The translations under genes and the position numbers were made by a program. Shown in pieces: positions 11,543 to 22,536 of a DNA stretch of 64,000 nucleotides. The stretch is from Chytridium lagenaria (lineage: Eukaryota; Chytridiomycota; Chytridiomycetes; Chytridiales; Chytridiaceae). The notes under the pieces are model-generated. The model saw nothing but the letters and a program-made list of their open reading frames with translations, had not been told where the DNA came from and ran no database searches. The stretch spans positions 62,001 through 126,000 of the forward strand of contig JAHLKC010000069.1 in assembly GCA_025449115.1 (NCBI GenBank), in the 5' to 3' direction. How positions within the stretch are numbered: position 1 is the stretch's first letter; the number at the start of each line of letters is the position of its first letter.

Positions 11543-13092
11543 TTAATTTATTTGTCCTCTACGAGACTCTCCTTTTCTGTAAACATAGTGGAAGTGGAAG
11601 ACGGCAAAGATAGTGACGGAGAGGATGTGATGGAAGAGGATGATAATGGCCTCTTGCGCTCTTCTTCCCTTCACAAATGCATACAACGTACTGCCAAATA
11701 GAACAACTCCGATACTGGTCAAGCGTGTGGTGGTTATCACTTCGCTAACACAGCAGAGGCAAGTATGGTCTGTAAGCTATGTTAAAAAAAGCGTTAGTCT
11801 TACATAATATTGTTGGAAAACAATCAATGCTTACACTCCTCGAAAGGCAGAGCTGATCATATGACTGAGTGGGGACGTGACTTTGATTTGAAAAATTCCT
11901 GCAATGTTGATCAGGAATCCAAACAAGCCCTGCATGCAAAGTTAAAAAAGTGATCATTAATAAATAAAAGTCAACAGGAGCATACCGACGCAACACCTCC
12001 AGCTATTAAAGTCAAAAGACGGTTTTCATCAGACGAATATGACGGATTTGCATCAGTCATTCTATCAATACCCATTGGTGATTGCCACAGCATCCGCAGA
12101 TACTTAGTCTCCCCAGATATTACCAAAAGTGGAGCCAAAACAGCAGCTGACAGTAGGTTATTGAGGTAAACCAAATCCATCGTTGATCCTCTGACGACTT
12201 CCAAATTGAGCTTGATAATAATGGCATGTGCAGCGGTGGTAACCGAAGATAAGACACCGATAAGGATACCGTAGGAGGAAATGTGGACCTCGGTTTTTTC
12301 CATAAAAGACCCAACGATAAATCCAAAGAATACGATGGCACATGCGGTGAGAGTTGGTGTGGACACGTTTTGCCTCATTCCAATGAACGTGAACAGAACA
12401 GTAAATGGCAGAACGAGAGATCGAGCAATCTATTGTGACAGTATTATTGAACAAGAAGTTTGATAATGGATGATAATGCCATGCACCTTTACCTGAAAGA
12501 AGCTCGCATCCACGTATTGAAGGCATATCGTATTCAAAGTCAATCCAATGACATTAACAAATATCAAAGGACTAATGGCGCGGCATGTATCAGCGGTGAC
12601 GACTGGTAATCTTACTATCCGAAGAGCAGAACCCATCCACAGAATCAGCACTGCTACCACTAGTTGAATCCACAAGAACGTCAAAGGAAGTGGAACCGCG
12701 TTTAATACAGTCTTATTCACGAGAACCATGACTTTTTTAAAATATATTAGTCTCAAGGTCACAACTATCAAGCCAACCTATTGACGTCACGATGTAAAAC
12801 TGGTAGAATGAAGGTGCATCAGACCACGGGGTAGGAATAAATGGGATATGAAATATATAGTATACTTACCACCACAGCAAAGATGATGGTGTTTAATGAC
12901 TCCTTCTTATCCATGGATCGTTGTTGAGCCTTCTCCATGTCAGCATCATAGAAGATACTGCTACGACTGTATCCTTTTGACGATGGTTGAGAGGAGAAAC
13001 CGAATCTCGATGCTGTAGTGTCGATGATCCTTCTGATACGCCCTCGGCTGGACATGAAGGCCAAGACCTGTTTGACGAGACCTAGGGGCATG
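11543..13092 (-). CDS. nucleotide-sugar transporter, GDP-fucose transporter-like (SLC35C1/TPT family)
   Basis: A Golgi/ER membrane antiporter of the drug/metabolite superfamily. After a basic N-terminal tail (KQVLAFMSSRGRIRRIIDTT) come about ten hydrophobic segments. Landmarks fit SLC35C1: VNKTVLNAVPLPLTFLW, LQYVDASFFQIARSL, NVSTPTLTACAIVFFGF, GVLSSVTTAAHAIIIK, VYLNNLLSAAVLAPLL, GGVASGLFGFLINIAGIFQIKVTSPLSHMIS and SIGVVLFGSTLYAFVKG. Introns are short. A 22-nt exon (FYIVTSI) lies between two introns near 12780-12805. The start is uncertain: ATGs at 13092 and 13055 are possible, and the GEP4 stop is only 46 bp upstream of 13092. A homopolymer discrepancy near 11755 is needed to join the last exon. 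Family assignment is strong; GDP-fucose rather than another GDP-sugar is inferred from overall resemblance. Confidence 0.8.
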
Positions 13093-13138
13093 TACAAACA
13101 GAAAGTTGTCAAAAAAATGGAATTGTCTCCGAAATTAT

Positions 13139-14013
13139 TTATTTAATAGCGATGTGATTTGGTGGTTTGAAGCCACTACTCGAGAGAAACGATAGCAACA
13201 TCTTTTCCATTCTTCGTATCTGGGCCGCAAGGTATCAGAAATGGATTTTAAAAAAGGTAGGTTATATTACCCGTGCTGCAATCCAATTATCACCCTGTTC
13301 TGTAAGCGGTTTGTCCACTAACACTGTGAGAGCACCCCCCATGTTGCCGTACACCACGTCGGTAAGTACTCTGTCACCAACTACTACAACTTCCGAGTTA
13401 TTGCATCCAAAAAACTGTCCTAGCTTCTCTGCACCTGATGGTTTCTGGAAACATCAGTGTGCTCGATCACGCGTTTGCTGGGCTCACCTTTTCGGACCTT
13501 TTCAACACAGGGACGCCTTTGTTTAAGAAAAGATATAAGCCCAGAGTTGAATTGACGAAGCGATTACCTATCATCTTTTCAATTTCTATCGCCTACCGTG
13601 AGTTATTAAATGTAGCTTCATTAGGATGATATCGCAAACCTGTGCATATCCCACATCGTCCGGTGTCCCTGCAGAATTCGAAACGATGATAACTGACTTT
13701 CCAAAGACTCTCAAACAATCATTCCATGCATTCTACTAATTTTAACAACAGCGATCATTAAATGCATCACTTTGAGAGGAGGGTATATTTCGGAATTGTA
13801 TGGAAGTGTGATGGTGTTATCCTTATCAAACACAATGGCCTTTTGCCCCCGGTCCTTCAACTTTTGAAAATCAATATGTCGAATATCTACATCGTTACTC
13901 CTCGTCATATTCCCTGTACCCACCAGGCACAACAATATGAGGAATAGCCAGTGCCGGATTCCTGAACACCTTGAACGCAGCCAGAACTCCATGCAAGTTG
14001 AAGGACTGCCCAT
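13139..14013 (-). CDS. GEP4: mitochondrial phosphatidylglycerophosphatase (GEP4-type HAD phosphatase)
   Basis: Dephosphorylates phosphatidylglycerol phosphate on the matrix side of the inner membrane, in cardiolipin synthesis. The read protein runs QSFNLHGVLAAFKVFRNP, VVPDIRHIDFQKLKD, then HAD motif I KAIVFDKDNT, YNSEIYPPLK, IIVSNSAGTPDD (motif II Ser), VPVLKRSEKKPSGAEK (motif III Lys) and VVVVGDRVLTDV (motif IV Asp). The final exon encodes IRRMEKMLLSF to the stop at 13139. There are six or so introns, including 37 bp (13887-13923) and 38 bp (13733-13770). The ATG at 14011-14013 is in frame only if the run ggg just after it has one more G, giving MGQSFNL. Without that, the frame opens further upstream across the neighbouring gene, which is unlikely. 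It is divergent from bL19m with 47 bp between the starts. Confidence 0.9.
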
Positions 14014-14060
14014 AGCACAAAAATTTGCCTTGCGTTTTCGTTTTTGCAAAAAAGAAAACG
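14014..14060. promoter_or_regulatory. 47-bp head-to-head promoter with 28-bp near-palindrome
   Basis: The whole gap between the inferred GEP4 ATG and the bL19m ATG is 47 bp. Bases 14033-14060 form an imperfect palindrome: cgttttcg-ttttt-gc-aaaaa-agaaaacg, with only one mismatched pair over 14 bp arms, and it abuts the bL19m ATG. A symmetric element in a bidirectional promoter of two mitochondrial genes is a plausible regulator-binding or 5' UTR site. Function is inferred. Confidence 0.5.
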
Positions 14061-14819
14061 ATGGCCTTCAGACTCTTGACCACAACGTCAACGGCGGCGA
14101 AATGCTCAGGGTTTTCGGTGGCATCCATGCTCCAGAGGGGGTTTGCGGATCATTCGGGGAAAGTCGCAAAGACTGGACAAAAGAAAGTCGCTCGTAAGTT
14201 TTCTGCATTTGCTTTCATGTCTAAAATCTAAAACGTTTGCATTTAGAAAGAGAAGAGGGTGTTGGAGATCCGCTTCCTCCGTTCTACCCTAAACCTCCTC
14301 CCGCTAAGCGACTTCCTGATACACGGGGGAAATCACCATGGGAATTGGAACTCCCCTACGATCCCCGCGGCCGTCCAAGTGGACGCCGTCTCATGCGTTC
14401 CATAGACGTCGAGAACCGTCAGCGTCACGATTTCGATAACCGCACAGATCTCTTCAGCCGCCACTCCCCCAACGCCATAGAACCCGGCTCCATTTCTTCT
14501 CGTCGAACAAGTCTCATCTCGTAGCGCCCCGCGAACCCAAACATTCGCTGGAGTTCTGATTTCAATTAAGCGAAAGGGAATCCTCTCTTCGTTCACTTTA
14601 CGTAATTATATCCTTGGGACTGGCGTTGAGATGGTGTTTCCGATTTACGCACCTTCTGTGACAAGGATAAAGGTGTTGAAGGCGGCGAGTGGATATGCGA
14701 AAGGAAAAGAGAATATTTATCATATCAGGAGTCGACCTGCTTTGGCGCCGCTGTCGTTTAATAAGATTCCGGATTTGGTGATGAAGGATAATGAGGTGGA
14801 GAGAAATGCAAAGAAATAA
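14061..14819 (+). CDS. MRPL19: mitochondrial large ribosomal subunit protein bL19m
   Basis: A structural protein of the mitochondrial 54S/39S subunit at the intersubunit face. Exon 1 begins MAFRLLTTTSTAAKCSGFSV, a presequence-like stretch. A GTAAGT intron near 14193-14245 leads to DPLPPFYPKPPP. The bL19 core is RLMRSIDVENRQRHD, NAIEPGSILLVEQV, RTQTFAGVLISIKRKGI, SFTLRNYILGTGVEMVFPIYAP and TRIKVLKAA. The core is reached only if one T is removed from the run at 14493-14495 (catttcttct). As read, the first frame stops at 14524 and the second runs to 14819. The conserved text continues across both, so a sequencing indel is likelier than a pseudogene. It is convergent with ACL4 (83 bp apart). Confidence 0.88.
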
Positions 14820-14902
14820 AATATGTGGGATAGCGAAAAATGAAGTGAAGCTGATTTTGTTATGATTATTGGTTGGATGCAAAAAAAAGAGATCCGTGTA
14901 TA

Positions 14903-16146
14903 TTACATTTCCATGTCGCCATCCTCGTCCTCGTTCGAATCATCTGCATTATCTGTGGTTATGACGACAGGGTTGGCTTGGAGGTACGCCTCTATTGTTT
15001 GGAGAATATCCCTGGCGTGGTCAACCATGTCCTCATTCACCATTTCCTCCTGCGCGACCAACTATTTCAAGCGTTAAAGATAAACCTTCAATTTAAATAA
15101 TATACCTCCATCAACCTCTCCAAGCATTCTTTTGCGTAAAGCCAGGTCTCGCCTCTGTTCTCCTCCGACAACACATTCCCTTCGATGGATTTCCCAATAC
15201 CGGCCGCCACCTCCTGATCCGCCGTCCCCGCATCCCCTCCACCCATCCGGTAATAACACCAACCAAAAGATACCACCCCTCCGGATCCTGATCATTCTCA
15301 TCCTGACACGTCTGCAGCACAACCGTCGCCCGATCATGCAACCCCAATTCTAGAAGCAGCTTTGCACATGCAACGCGTTGATCGTAGACTGGCCAGTGTG
15401 GGATTCGGGACCTTCAGGCCAGTGGTTAATGGAGGCTTCAATGAGGTTACGGGCGTCTTCGGGACGACATTGGGAAAGACGGACGGAGGCAAGGGTTTGA
15501 AGGGCTTCCGGACTTGTGGGATCGATTAAGACGGCCTTTTCCATGAAAGCGACACAGTTGGATTCGGCTTCAGGCGCATCGCTTTAACAGTATTCAGAAT
15601 CATAGAATGTGTATGGCCCTTACCAGCAATCGGTCATGTAGATTTCCGTTACCGAACATAGCGCACTCGAGATCTTACGCACAATGGCAGCATACTAATA
15701 AAAACATCAACCATCAATGTAGAAACCGCAATGTAAACCTCTTGTGATCCATTCTCCACATGCTCTAACTCCTTCTCTAACCGCTCTATTCCCATCTCGT
15801 AACATCTTACAGCCTCCAAACCTTCATTCAACTGTCCCATGTAAAGAAACGCTGCAGATCCCACACTCTCCGCATCAAGTTCAATAGCCCTATGAAAATA
15901 CGCTCTGGCCTTCTCTGTCGCCTGTTCTATTGCGTTGCGATCATAATCACTGTCAACAGCAGCAGCAGCAATCGAAATCTCCATCTCGACGATTCCAAGC
16001 GCTTCCAGGGCTTGAACATGATCAGGTTGCATTTGGAGGACTCGTTCAAGAAACTTGACGGCTAGAGGTGGTTGACACATATCAACCGCCCGTTGGGCTT
16101 GAGCGAAGAGTGCTTCAACGCTATGTTCTTTTAATGCATCGGTCAT
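14903..16146 (-). CDS. ACL4: TPR protein resembling ribosome-assembly chaperone Acl4
   Basis: Acl4 is a dedicated chaperone that binds nascent uL4 (Rpl4) and escorts it to pre-60S particles. The protein starts MTDALKEHSVEALFAQAQ. It has TPR-like helices: AVKFLERVLQMQPDHVQALEALG, ARAYFHRAIELDAES, NCVAFMEKAVLIDPTSPEALQTLAS and DARNLIEASINHWPEG. It ends in an acidic tail (DDSNEDEDGDMEM), as the family does. Introns lie near 15580-15610, 15640-15740 and elsewhere. Near 15255 the frame WYLL to GWCYYRMGGGD needs one more G in ttttggttgg, another homopolymer discrepancy. It is divergent from SART3 with 151 bp between the starts. TPR assignment is firm; Acl4 orthology is likely from order of repeats and the acidic tail. 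Confidence 0.75.
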
Positions 16147-16297
16147 GGCTGCTTGAGAAAAAAAAGTTTGTCAAGGCCTGCCACCATTTTTTGACGGACC
16201 AAACGACTGCGGGTTGTTCGAAGGATTGCTTTCGGTTGACGTTGGCAGAGCATCTTAAACAATCGATTCTAGGGAACCAGCGCGAAAGAATATCAAT

Positions 16298-19200
16298 ATG
16301 GACGACATAATCAAGCTCATGGAGCAGGTAATGTTATCTACATCTTGATATCTATCCCGCATCCTCTACTTAAAGGACATTCCAACCATGCCACTTTCAG
16401 CTGGCCGAGAACCCGCTTTCCTACGAGCTCCACTTAAAACTCGTAGCCGACATGAAAGCAGCGGGCCTGGACGATGAACTTCGGTCTGCACGCGAATCAA
16501 TGCATGACGTTTTCCCGTTAACAGAAGGTAACGCCCTTCACATGACCACATGCTGACGTTCTCAAGATCTCTGGATGCAATGGCTTGAAGACGAAAAAGC
16601 CAAATCGGATACTGAGGAACAACGGAGATACATATTGGCGCTTTACACCATGGCTGTGGACGATTACCTTTGTAAGATACATAGCGCAGCCCGTTTGAGC
16701 TCATTGTCTTCAGCGATACCGATATGGAAAGATTACGTCGAGTTTGTGTCGGATGCTGCATTACCGGATGTAGATGAAGACGAGATGGACACGGATTCAA
16801 GTAAAGAAGGTTGGCTTTCAATGGACGACGCACGGACGATATTCGGAAACGCGAAACGTACCACCGAGTATCATTTAACTCGTAGCCACATCATATGGAA
16901 TGTGATCAAAGATTTTGAATTGCGAGCATTGGAGGTGATAAAATCAAGCGCTTCGAGTCTGACGTGTATAGCGGGATCCTTCTGAAGAAAAAGTGGAGAA
17001 GGTTAGACAAATGCTTTTGGAAAGGCTTGCTGTGCCGCATATGAGTAAGACATCGCCTCTTTATCCGTCTGTTTAACATTCAGAGCTTTCTGATACGTTC
17101 ACGGATTACTCATCTTTCGAAACGAAATACGATTTGGAGAACTATGACAACCGGGTTCTTGCGGCGAACGCGATAAAGGCAAAGACGGAGAAGGAATTTT
17201 TCAAGAGAGATACTTTTGAAATGAAATTGGTGGGCCTTCATTTACAAACAACGTCTAAAAGGGAATAGTTGGGTGATTCTCCGCAACTTTCCGATTACCT
17301 TGACTATATCATCTCAGAGACGAAGGGAAAGAGTGTGAATAAGAAGATTGTGAGGACGCTGTATGAAAGAGCTGTTACTGTGTTCTGCTTGCATACGACT
17401 GTCTGGGATCACTATGTGTCGTTTTTGGTGAGAATATTTTAAAACGACAAATTGACATAATGTAGATTTCAAGTTACCGCGTTAAAGATATCGTGATAGG
17501 TGTATGCGATCGAGCCATACGGAATTGTAGCTGGTCTGGAGCGATATGGGCGCATCGATTGCGTATTGGGGTGAGATCATAATCACCCTCTTTTATCTAA
17601 TGACGTTTAGGCTGGATTTAATGAAGACGTGGAGGATTTAAAAAGTCGGTGATAATGTGATCTTATATTTCTAAAGCCCTTTCAGCTGCATTGCAGCGTG
17701 GTCTTGACTTTCTGGCGCAAGCTAGTATTGAGGAATGGGTTGCGGCGATTTTAGGGTATTGCGATGGACTTGCGGTGACTCTTGTGAAAGGTATTACTTT
17801 CATGAAAATGGTTACTCAATTTATACAGGAGGAATCACGGAGGAGGTTAAAGAGGTGGTTCGTTCAATTTATAATGAGGGAATGGACTTTGTAAAACAAA
17901 GTACTTTTTATAAGCTCGTTTTCTTGTTTGACACTGTTTAAAGAATTCGGACCGGATCCATACTTCCGCATCGAACGCAGTCTTCTCAGTTACGAAACCG
18001 CTTTGTTTAAAGACGCCAAAGCCGCTCGAGAATTATACCAACTTTTCCTCAAACCTAACCCACCTCCTCGTCATTGTGGATCGAGTTTGCTTATTTCGAG
18101 AGAGACCATGGAACGCTTGCACAGGCACGTTCCATTTTCAAGCAAGCTGTGCAGAGGAAACTGGACAACCCTGAAAGTTTCTTTGCGGCTTGGATAGCCT
18201 TTGAGGAGCAATTTGGGAATGTTGATCAATATTACGATGCGCTAGGGAGGATTAAGAATCAGGAGCGTATTGTGGAGGGGTGGAGAGCAAAGGTTGACTT
18301 TTGTGGGTCGTTTTTATATTGTGTTAAGGTGGTTTTATTAGGAAGCCGCAGCCGCACCTTTGCCGATGGATATATCTGAGATCGCTTATCCTATGCCAAA
18401 TGGGTTGGAGGAAAAGACCGTAGCTGTGAAACGGGAAAGAGAAGAAGAGGTGGAGGTCGAACCTGTGGCGAAGAAAGTCAAATCTGAAGATCCAGCAGTT
18501 GAAGTTGAGGGTCTGGAGATTGAGGAGGCTGAGAAAACCGAGGAGCAACAACTTGCCGCAAAGTCCAGAGACTACTACATCGTGAACAAGTAGGTTTCTT
18601 TATAAAAATTCAAACGGATTTGTACTAAAAGGCAACATCAGCTCGAATGCGGGGAATATGATTACTATCAAAAACCTTCCGATTGCGTTTGAGGCGGAAA
18701 AACTTAAGCTCATTTTCGGGAATAAGGTAGAGATAAAAACTTGACGGAACTGATTGGATGGTATAGAAACGGCTTGTGCTCGATTATTACATTGAACCAG
18801 ATGTTCAAACGAACGAGCCACGAGGATTTGTTGAGTTTTCGAAAGCAGTTGAGTGTTGGTTTGAAAGGCTTGAAAAGAAGAAAATGTTGACATTAAAGTT
18901 ATTTGGTAGGAGGAGGCCACAGCGGCAGCTTCTCGGACCGGTTTGAGGATTAGCGGCATTCCCGTCGAGATTCGGCGATGCATCCCCGCAAAAGTGAAGT
19001 GGGAAAACTTTGACAAGGAGGGGGAGAACAGCAAACAAAGATATTTGTCAGTAACTTGGACAAAACTGTGGATAAACCGTTATTGCGGAAAGTGTTTGGT
19101 CAGGTATTTACCCCATAGATTTTTTTCAGGGACACTGATTGTGTTGAAAGTTTGGGAAGATTAATGAGATTCGATTGGTCCCTCGTGAATCCCATGCATT

Positions 19201-20197
19201 TGCGTATGTTGAGTTCGAGCTTGAAAAGTCGGCGTTGAAAGCTTGTTCGTTGGATAATACGATGTTGGAGGGGTATCCTGGACGGAGGATGTCTGTGAAG
19301 ATATCTAACCCCAGTATGAAAAAGTAAGGGTTGCAGTTGTTTCTATATCTAATGCCGATGATTCCAGAGAGAAAGTTCAAGATAAGAAGGAATTATTTGT
19401 GGCCAACTTTCCTCTTGCTTCAACGAAAGAGGAATTGATTGATCTATTTAAAGAGGTAAGCTTTGTATATAGACGGCTTTCTGACATTTTCCAAGTACGG
19501 AAAAGTCAAGATTGCAGATTTCTTTACAACAGGGATGGGCTGCCGCGCGGAGCAGGTTTCATTGAGTTTGAGGATGAGGTATACACAGCACACTTCACCT
19601 GTTTTCGGAGAACTCACTGTTGAAAAGGATGCCGCTAAAGCGGCTCTTGCGTTGAATGGCGCCAAAGTTGGGGATCGATTAATCGCTGTGTCGCCGGCAG
19701 ATCCGAATGTTCGCGGCGGGTAAGTTTATATTGAACGTTACCGGGTTTTTTATTGCTAAATTCTTCATTATTGTAGACGGAAAGATGTTGGTGGGTTTAA
19801 GGGAAAGGAAAAGGGCAAATTTGATAGAACTGGGAGTGATAGAGATAGACCTGGATTTAATAGGCCACCGCCGCGTCAGGGATTAGGATTCAAACCTGCA
19901 GCATCAGAGGCGCCAAAGTAAGTATGGAGTGTTTTGTTTGACTTGGCTTGATAAAATTAACAATATTTTTGTACTTAGGACCGCACTCCCGATGGTTCCG
20001 AGAAACACAAAGGTTAAGGCTTTGAAGAAATCTCATGAGATTCCTGGTGAAGCTACCACTGCTAAAGCGGATAGCACCTTGATGCCGCCACCTCCGCCGC
20101 CTGGACCTTTGAAAAAGGCATCAGAAGGCAATTTGAAAAGCCGAAAGGAGCGAAGAGCCAGGATGACTTCAGGAAGATGTTGTCAGGAGAAAAGTGA
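16298..20197 (+). CDS. SART3: SART3/Prp24-like U4/U6 snRNP recycling factor
   Basis: A nuclear splicing factor that reanneals U4 and U6 snRNAs. The first exon is MDDIIKLMEQ, followed by HAT repeats over many short exons: NPLSYELHLKLVADM, QWLEDEKAKSDTEEQ, PIWKDYVEFV, YEQRAVTVFCLHTTVWDHYVSFL-like text near 17370, and KQAVQRKLDNPESFFAAWIAFEEQFG. A charged linker (KREREEEVEVEPVAKKVKSED) leads to RRMs: NMITIKNLPIAFEAEKL, KIFVSNLDKTVDKPLLRKVFG, AYVEFELEKSALKAC, KELFVANFPLASTKEELIDLF and GAGFIEFED. The C-terminal Lsm-binding motif SQDDFRKMLSGEK ends at 20197. That motif needs one extra G near 20128 (tcagaagg). HAT plus RRM plus Lsm-binding motif is the SART3 architecture; yeast Prp24 lacks the long HAT part. 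Confidence 0.88.
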
Positions 20198-20295
20198 AGT
20201 AAATATAAATAAATACATGAACTGAATAAATCTACATTGGTAATCTTGCATGTCCCAAATTGTCCAGAACACAAGACAACCTTTGCATAAACAGC

Positions 20296-22294
20296 ATGAA
20301 GCGAAGTCTCGAGGATGATGTTGAGGTGGTCACTGATCTTCCGCAGAAGCGGACTAAAGAAAACGTAAACCTTGCGACGTGGCTTTGTTAGAATTAGTAG
20401 ACGCTATTCTGATATTTAAATCCGCAGCAGTCCACGTCCTCAACGTCGACAGCGTTCCTCGATTCCCGCATAAAGCTCACGCGGTCATCCCCGCCGAAGA
20501 TCCTCTTCAAAACGTTAACTGTACATCTTTGGAAGAGCTTTTGAATGGAGATATCGATACTTGCTATCAGGTGATCAAAGAAAATGAAGGGGTGAAGGAC
20601 TGACAGGTGCAGTTTAACTATATGTTGGATTTGGCCTTCTTTATGGCGAACGTACCGTCGGAAAACCTGTTTGCAAAGTTCCATTTTGTGGTTCATAAAG
20701 ATGATGTGTTGATCCAACAGGTTTGACTGTTAATGTGTGTTTAATTGTTGACACATTCTTTGTTGCCGTTTAGGCTAAGGCGACGGGTTTAAACACCATC
20801 AAGGTACTTTCTTTTGAGAGGAATTGTTTAACAGGAATGAATATAGTTTACATTTCCGTACTTACAAGCATACGGTATGATATTAATTTAACACTGCTAA
20901 CGTTTATAGGAACACATCATTCTAAGATGATGATCATATTTTACAAAGACGACACAGCAAGAGTCGTCATCCACACCGCCAACCTTGTAGAAAAAGACTG
21001 GGGGTAAACACCTACACCCCTACTTTTTTTTAACAATTACAGAAAGAAAAGCCAAGGGTGCTGGATCTCCCCCCTTCTTCCAAAAAAACCGCAAACCAAA
21101 TCCTTAGCATCTCCCTATGTGACCTCGGAGTTCGAGCACGACTTTTTTCTGTACCTTAAGGCTTACGGCAAGGATCTCGAAGTTTTATGTGAACGATTAC
21201 AGTACTTCGATTTCTCGGGCATACGGGCGTCACTTGTTGCGTCAGTCCCCGGAAGTCATAAAGCAAAGGACCATAAGATGAAGTTATGGGGACATGCGAG
21301 GATGGCAGATTTGTTGGGGAATGTGCCACTTTCGGAAGGTTGTAAGAAAGAATCGACGGTGGTTTTTCAGGTTGGCCTTATGCTTGGTGGTGTTGTTAAT
21401 GGAGTTTTAGTTTTCAAGTATTGGGGCGCTTGGAAATGACGATAAGTGGCTTGCGAATGAGTTTGGGAGTTCGTTGTCAATGTGTGCGGCGAATGGGGTT
21501 AAGTCAAGGCCGCCGATAAAGATTGTTTTCCCAACTGTAGAAGATGTGCGTGATAGGTTCGGACGATTCTTTTCTTCACTTTTTGTATTGCGTTTTTCCA
21601 AGTTAACCCAATAACCTATTAAATTAGTAATCAAGGGTGGAGAGCTGGGAATTCGATTCCTTTTTCAAATGAAAATTGGGTAAAGCAAAAGAGTTATATG
21701 AAGCCTCTGCTGCACAAGTGGATAGCCAATGATTCCTTAAGAAAATATGCCATGCCACATATCAAGGTATTGTGTAATGATTTTACGCAGACCTTTTTCC
21801 GTATTCTGACTAGGAATAGACTTTTGCTAGGTTAAACGAGAAGACGGGCGACATCTCCTGGCTATACGTTGGTTCACACAATTTGTCGAAGGCAGCATGG
21901 GGTAAGTATGAGTTGAAAAACACACAACTACATATAAGGAGTTATGAGATTGGGGTGTTACTTCATCCGGCCATATTCAAGGTTAGCTTTTCGACCCCTT
22001 ATTCAATATAAACTAATTACTTTTTATTGATAGAGATCCATACCTGAAAGTCAGGTTACCAATTCCAAAAACACCATATTTACCATGCAAAACTACACGC
22101 CAACGGTGTTTTCGGCCCTTACCGTCAACGATGACATTAAGGAGAATGCAGATGGGAAACTTCCAAGCGAGGTTGTCATTCCGATTAGGCTTCCCTACGA
22201 CCTACCTTTGACGCGCTACAGTGACGCAGATGAACCTTGGAGATGGAACATTAGCTTTCCAGGATATGATAGTCTGGGGGAACTTCGGGAGTGA
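20296..22294 (+). CDS. TDP1: tyrosyl-DNA phosphodiesterase 1
   Basis: A nuclear repair enzyme that hydrolyses the 3'-phosphotyrosyl bond left by stalled topoisomerase I. The start MKRSLEDDVEVVTDLPQKRTK looks like a bipartite nuclear signal. Conserved text includes NVNCTSLEELLNGD, LDLAFFMANVP, FHFVVHKDD, HxK motif 1 GTHHSKMMIIFY, RVVIHTANLVEKDWG, HxK motif 2 MPHIK with FARLNEKTGDISWLYVGSHNLSKAAWG, IRSYEIGVL, and the tail YDLPLTRYSDADEPWRW. Both phospholipase-D catalytic His-Lys pairs are present. Introns are about 50-70 bp. The first exon's frame shifts near 20500 relative to the next conserved segment, a probable indel. It starts 98 bp after the SART3 stop on the same strand. Confidence 0.92.
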
Positions 22295-22536
22295 AGGACA
22301 GGCCACGTGTTAGTTTTCCATTGATGTCTTTATTTGCCAATATGTATAAATAGCAACTGTGTGTAAATTTGAAACCATGGGACGTGATGAAAATGAAATG
22401 GGGTGCATTCGCATGAATGTCAAGCGAAAAAGTGGATAGAAACGATGATGCATGTGGGGATGAGAGCCAAACAGATAAACATAAAAGAACGTGATTGTTC
22501 ATTCAAAAGGTTGCAATTAGCTAAGGGGCCTAGGGC

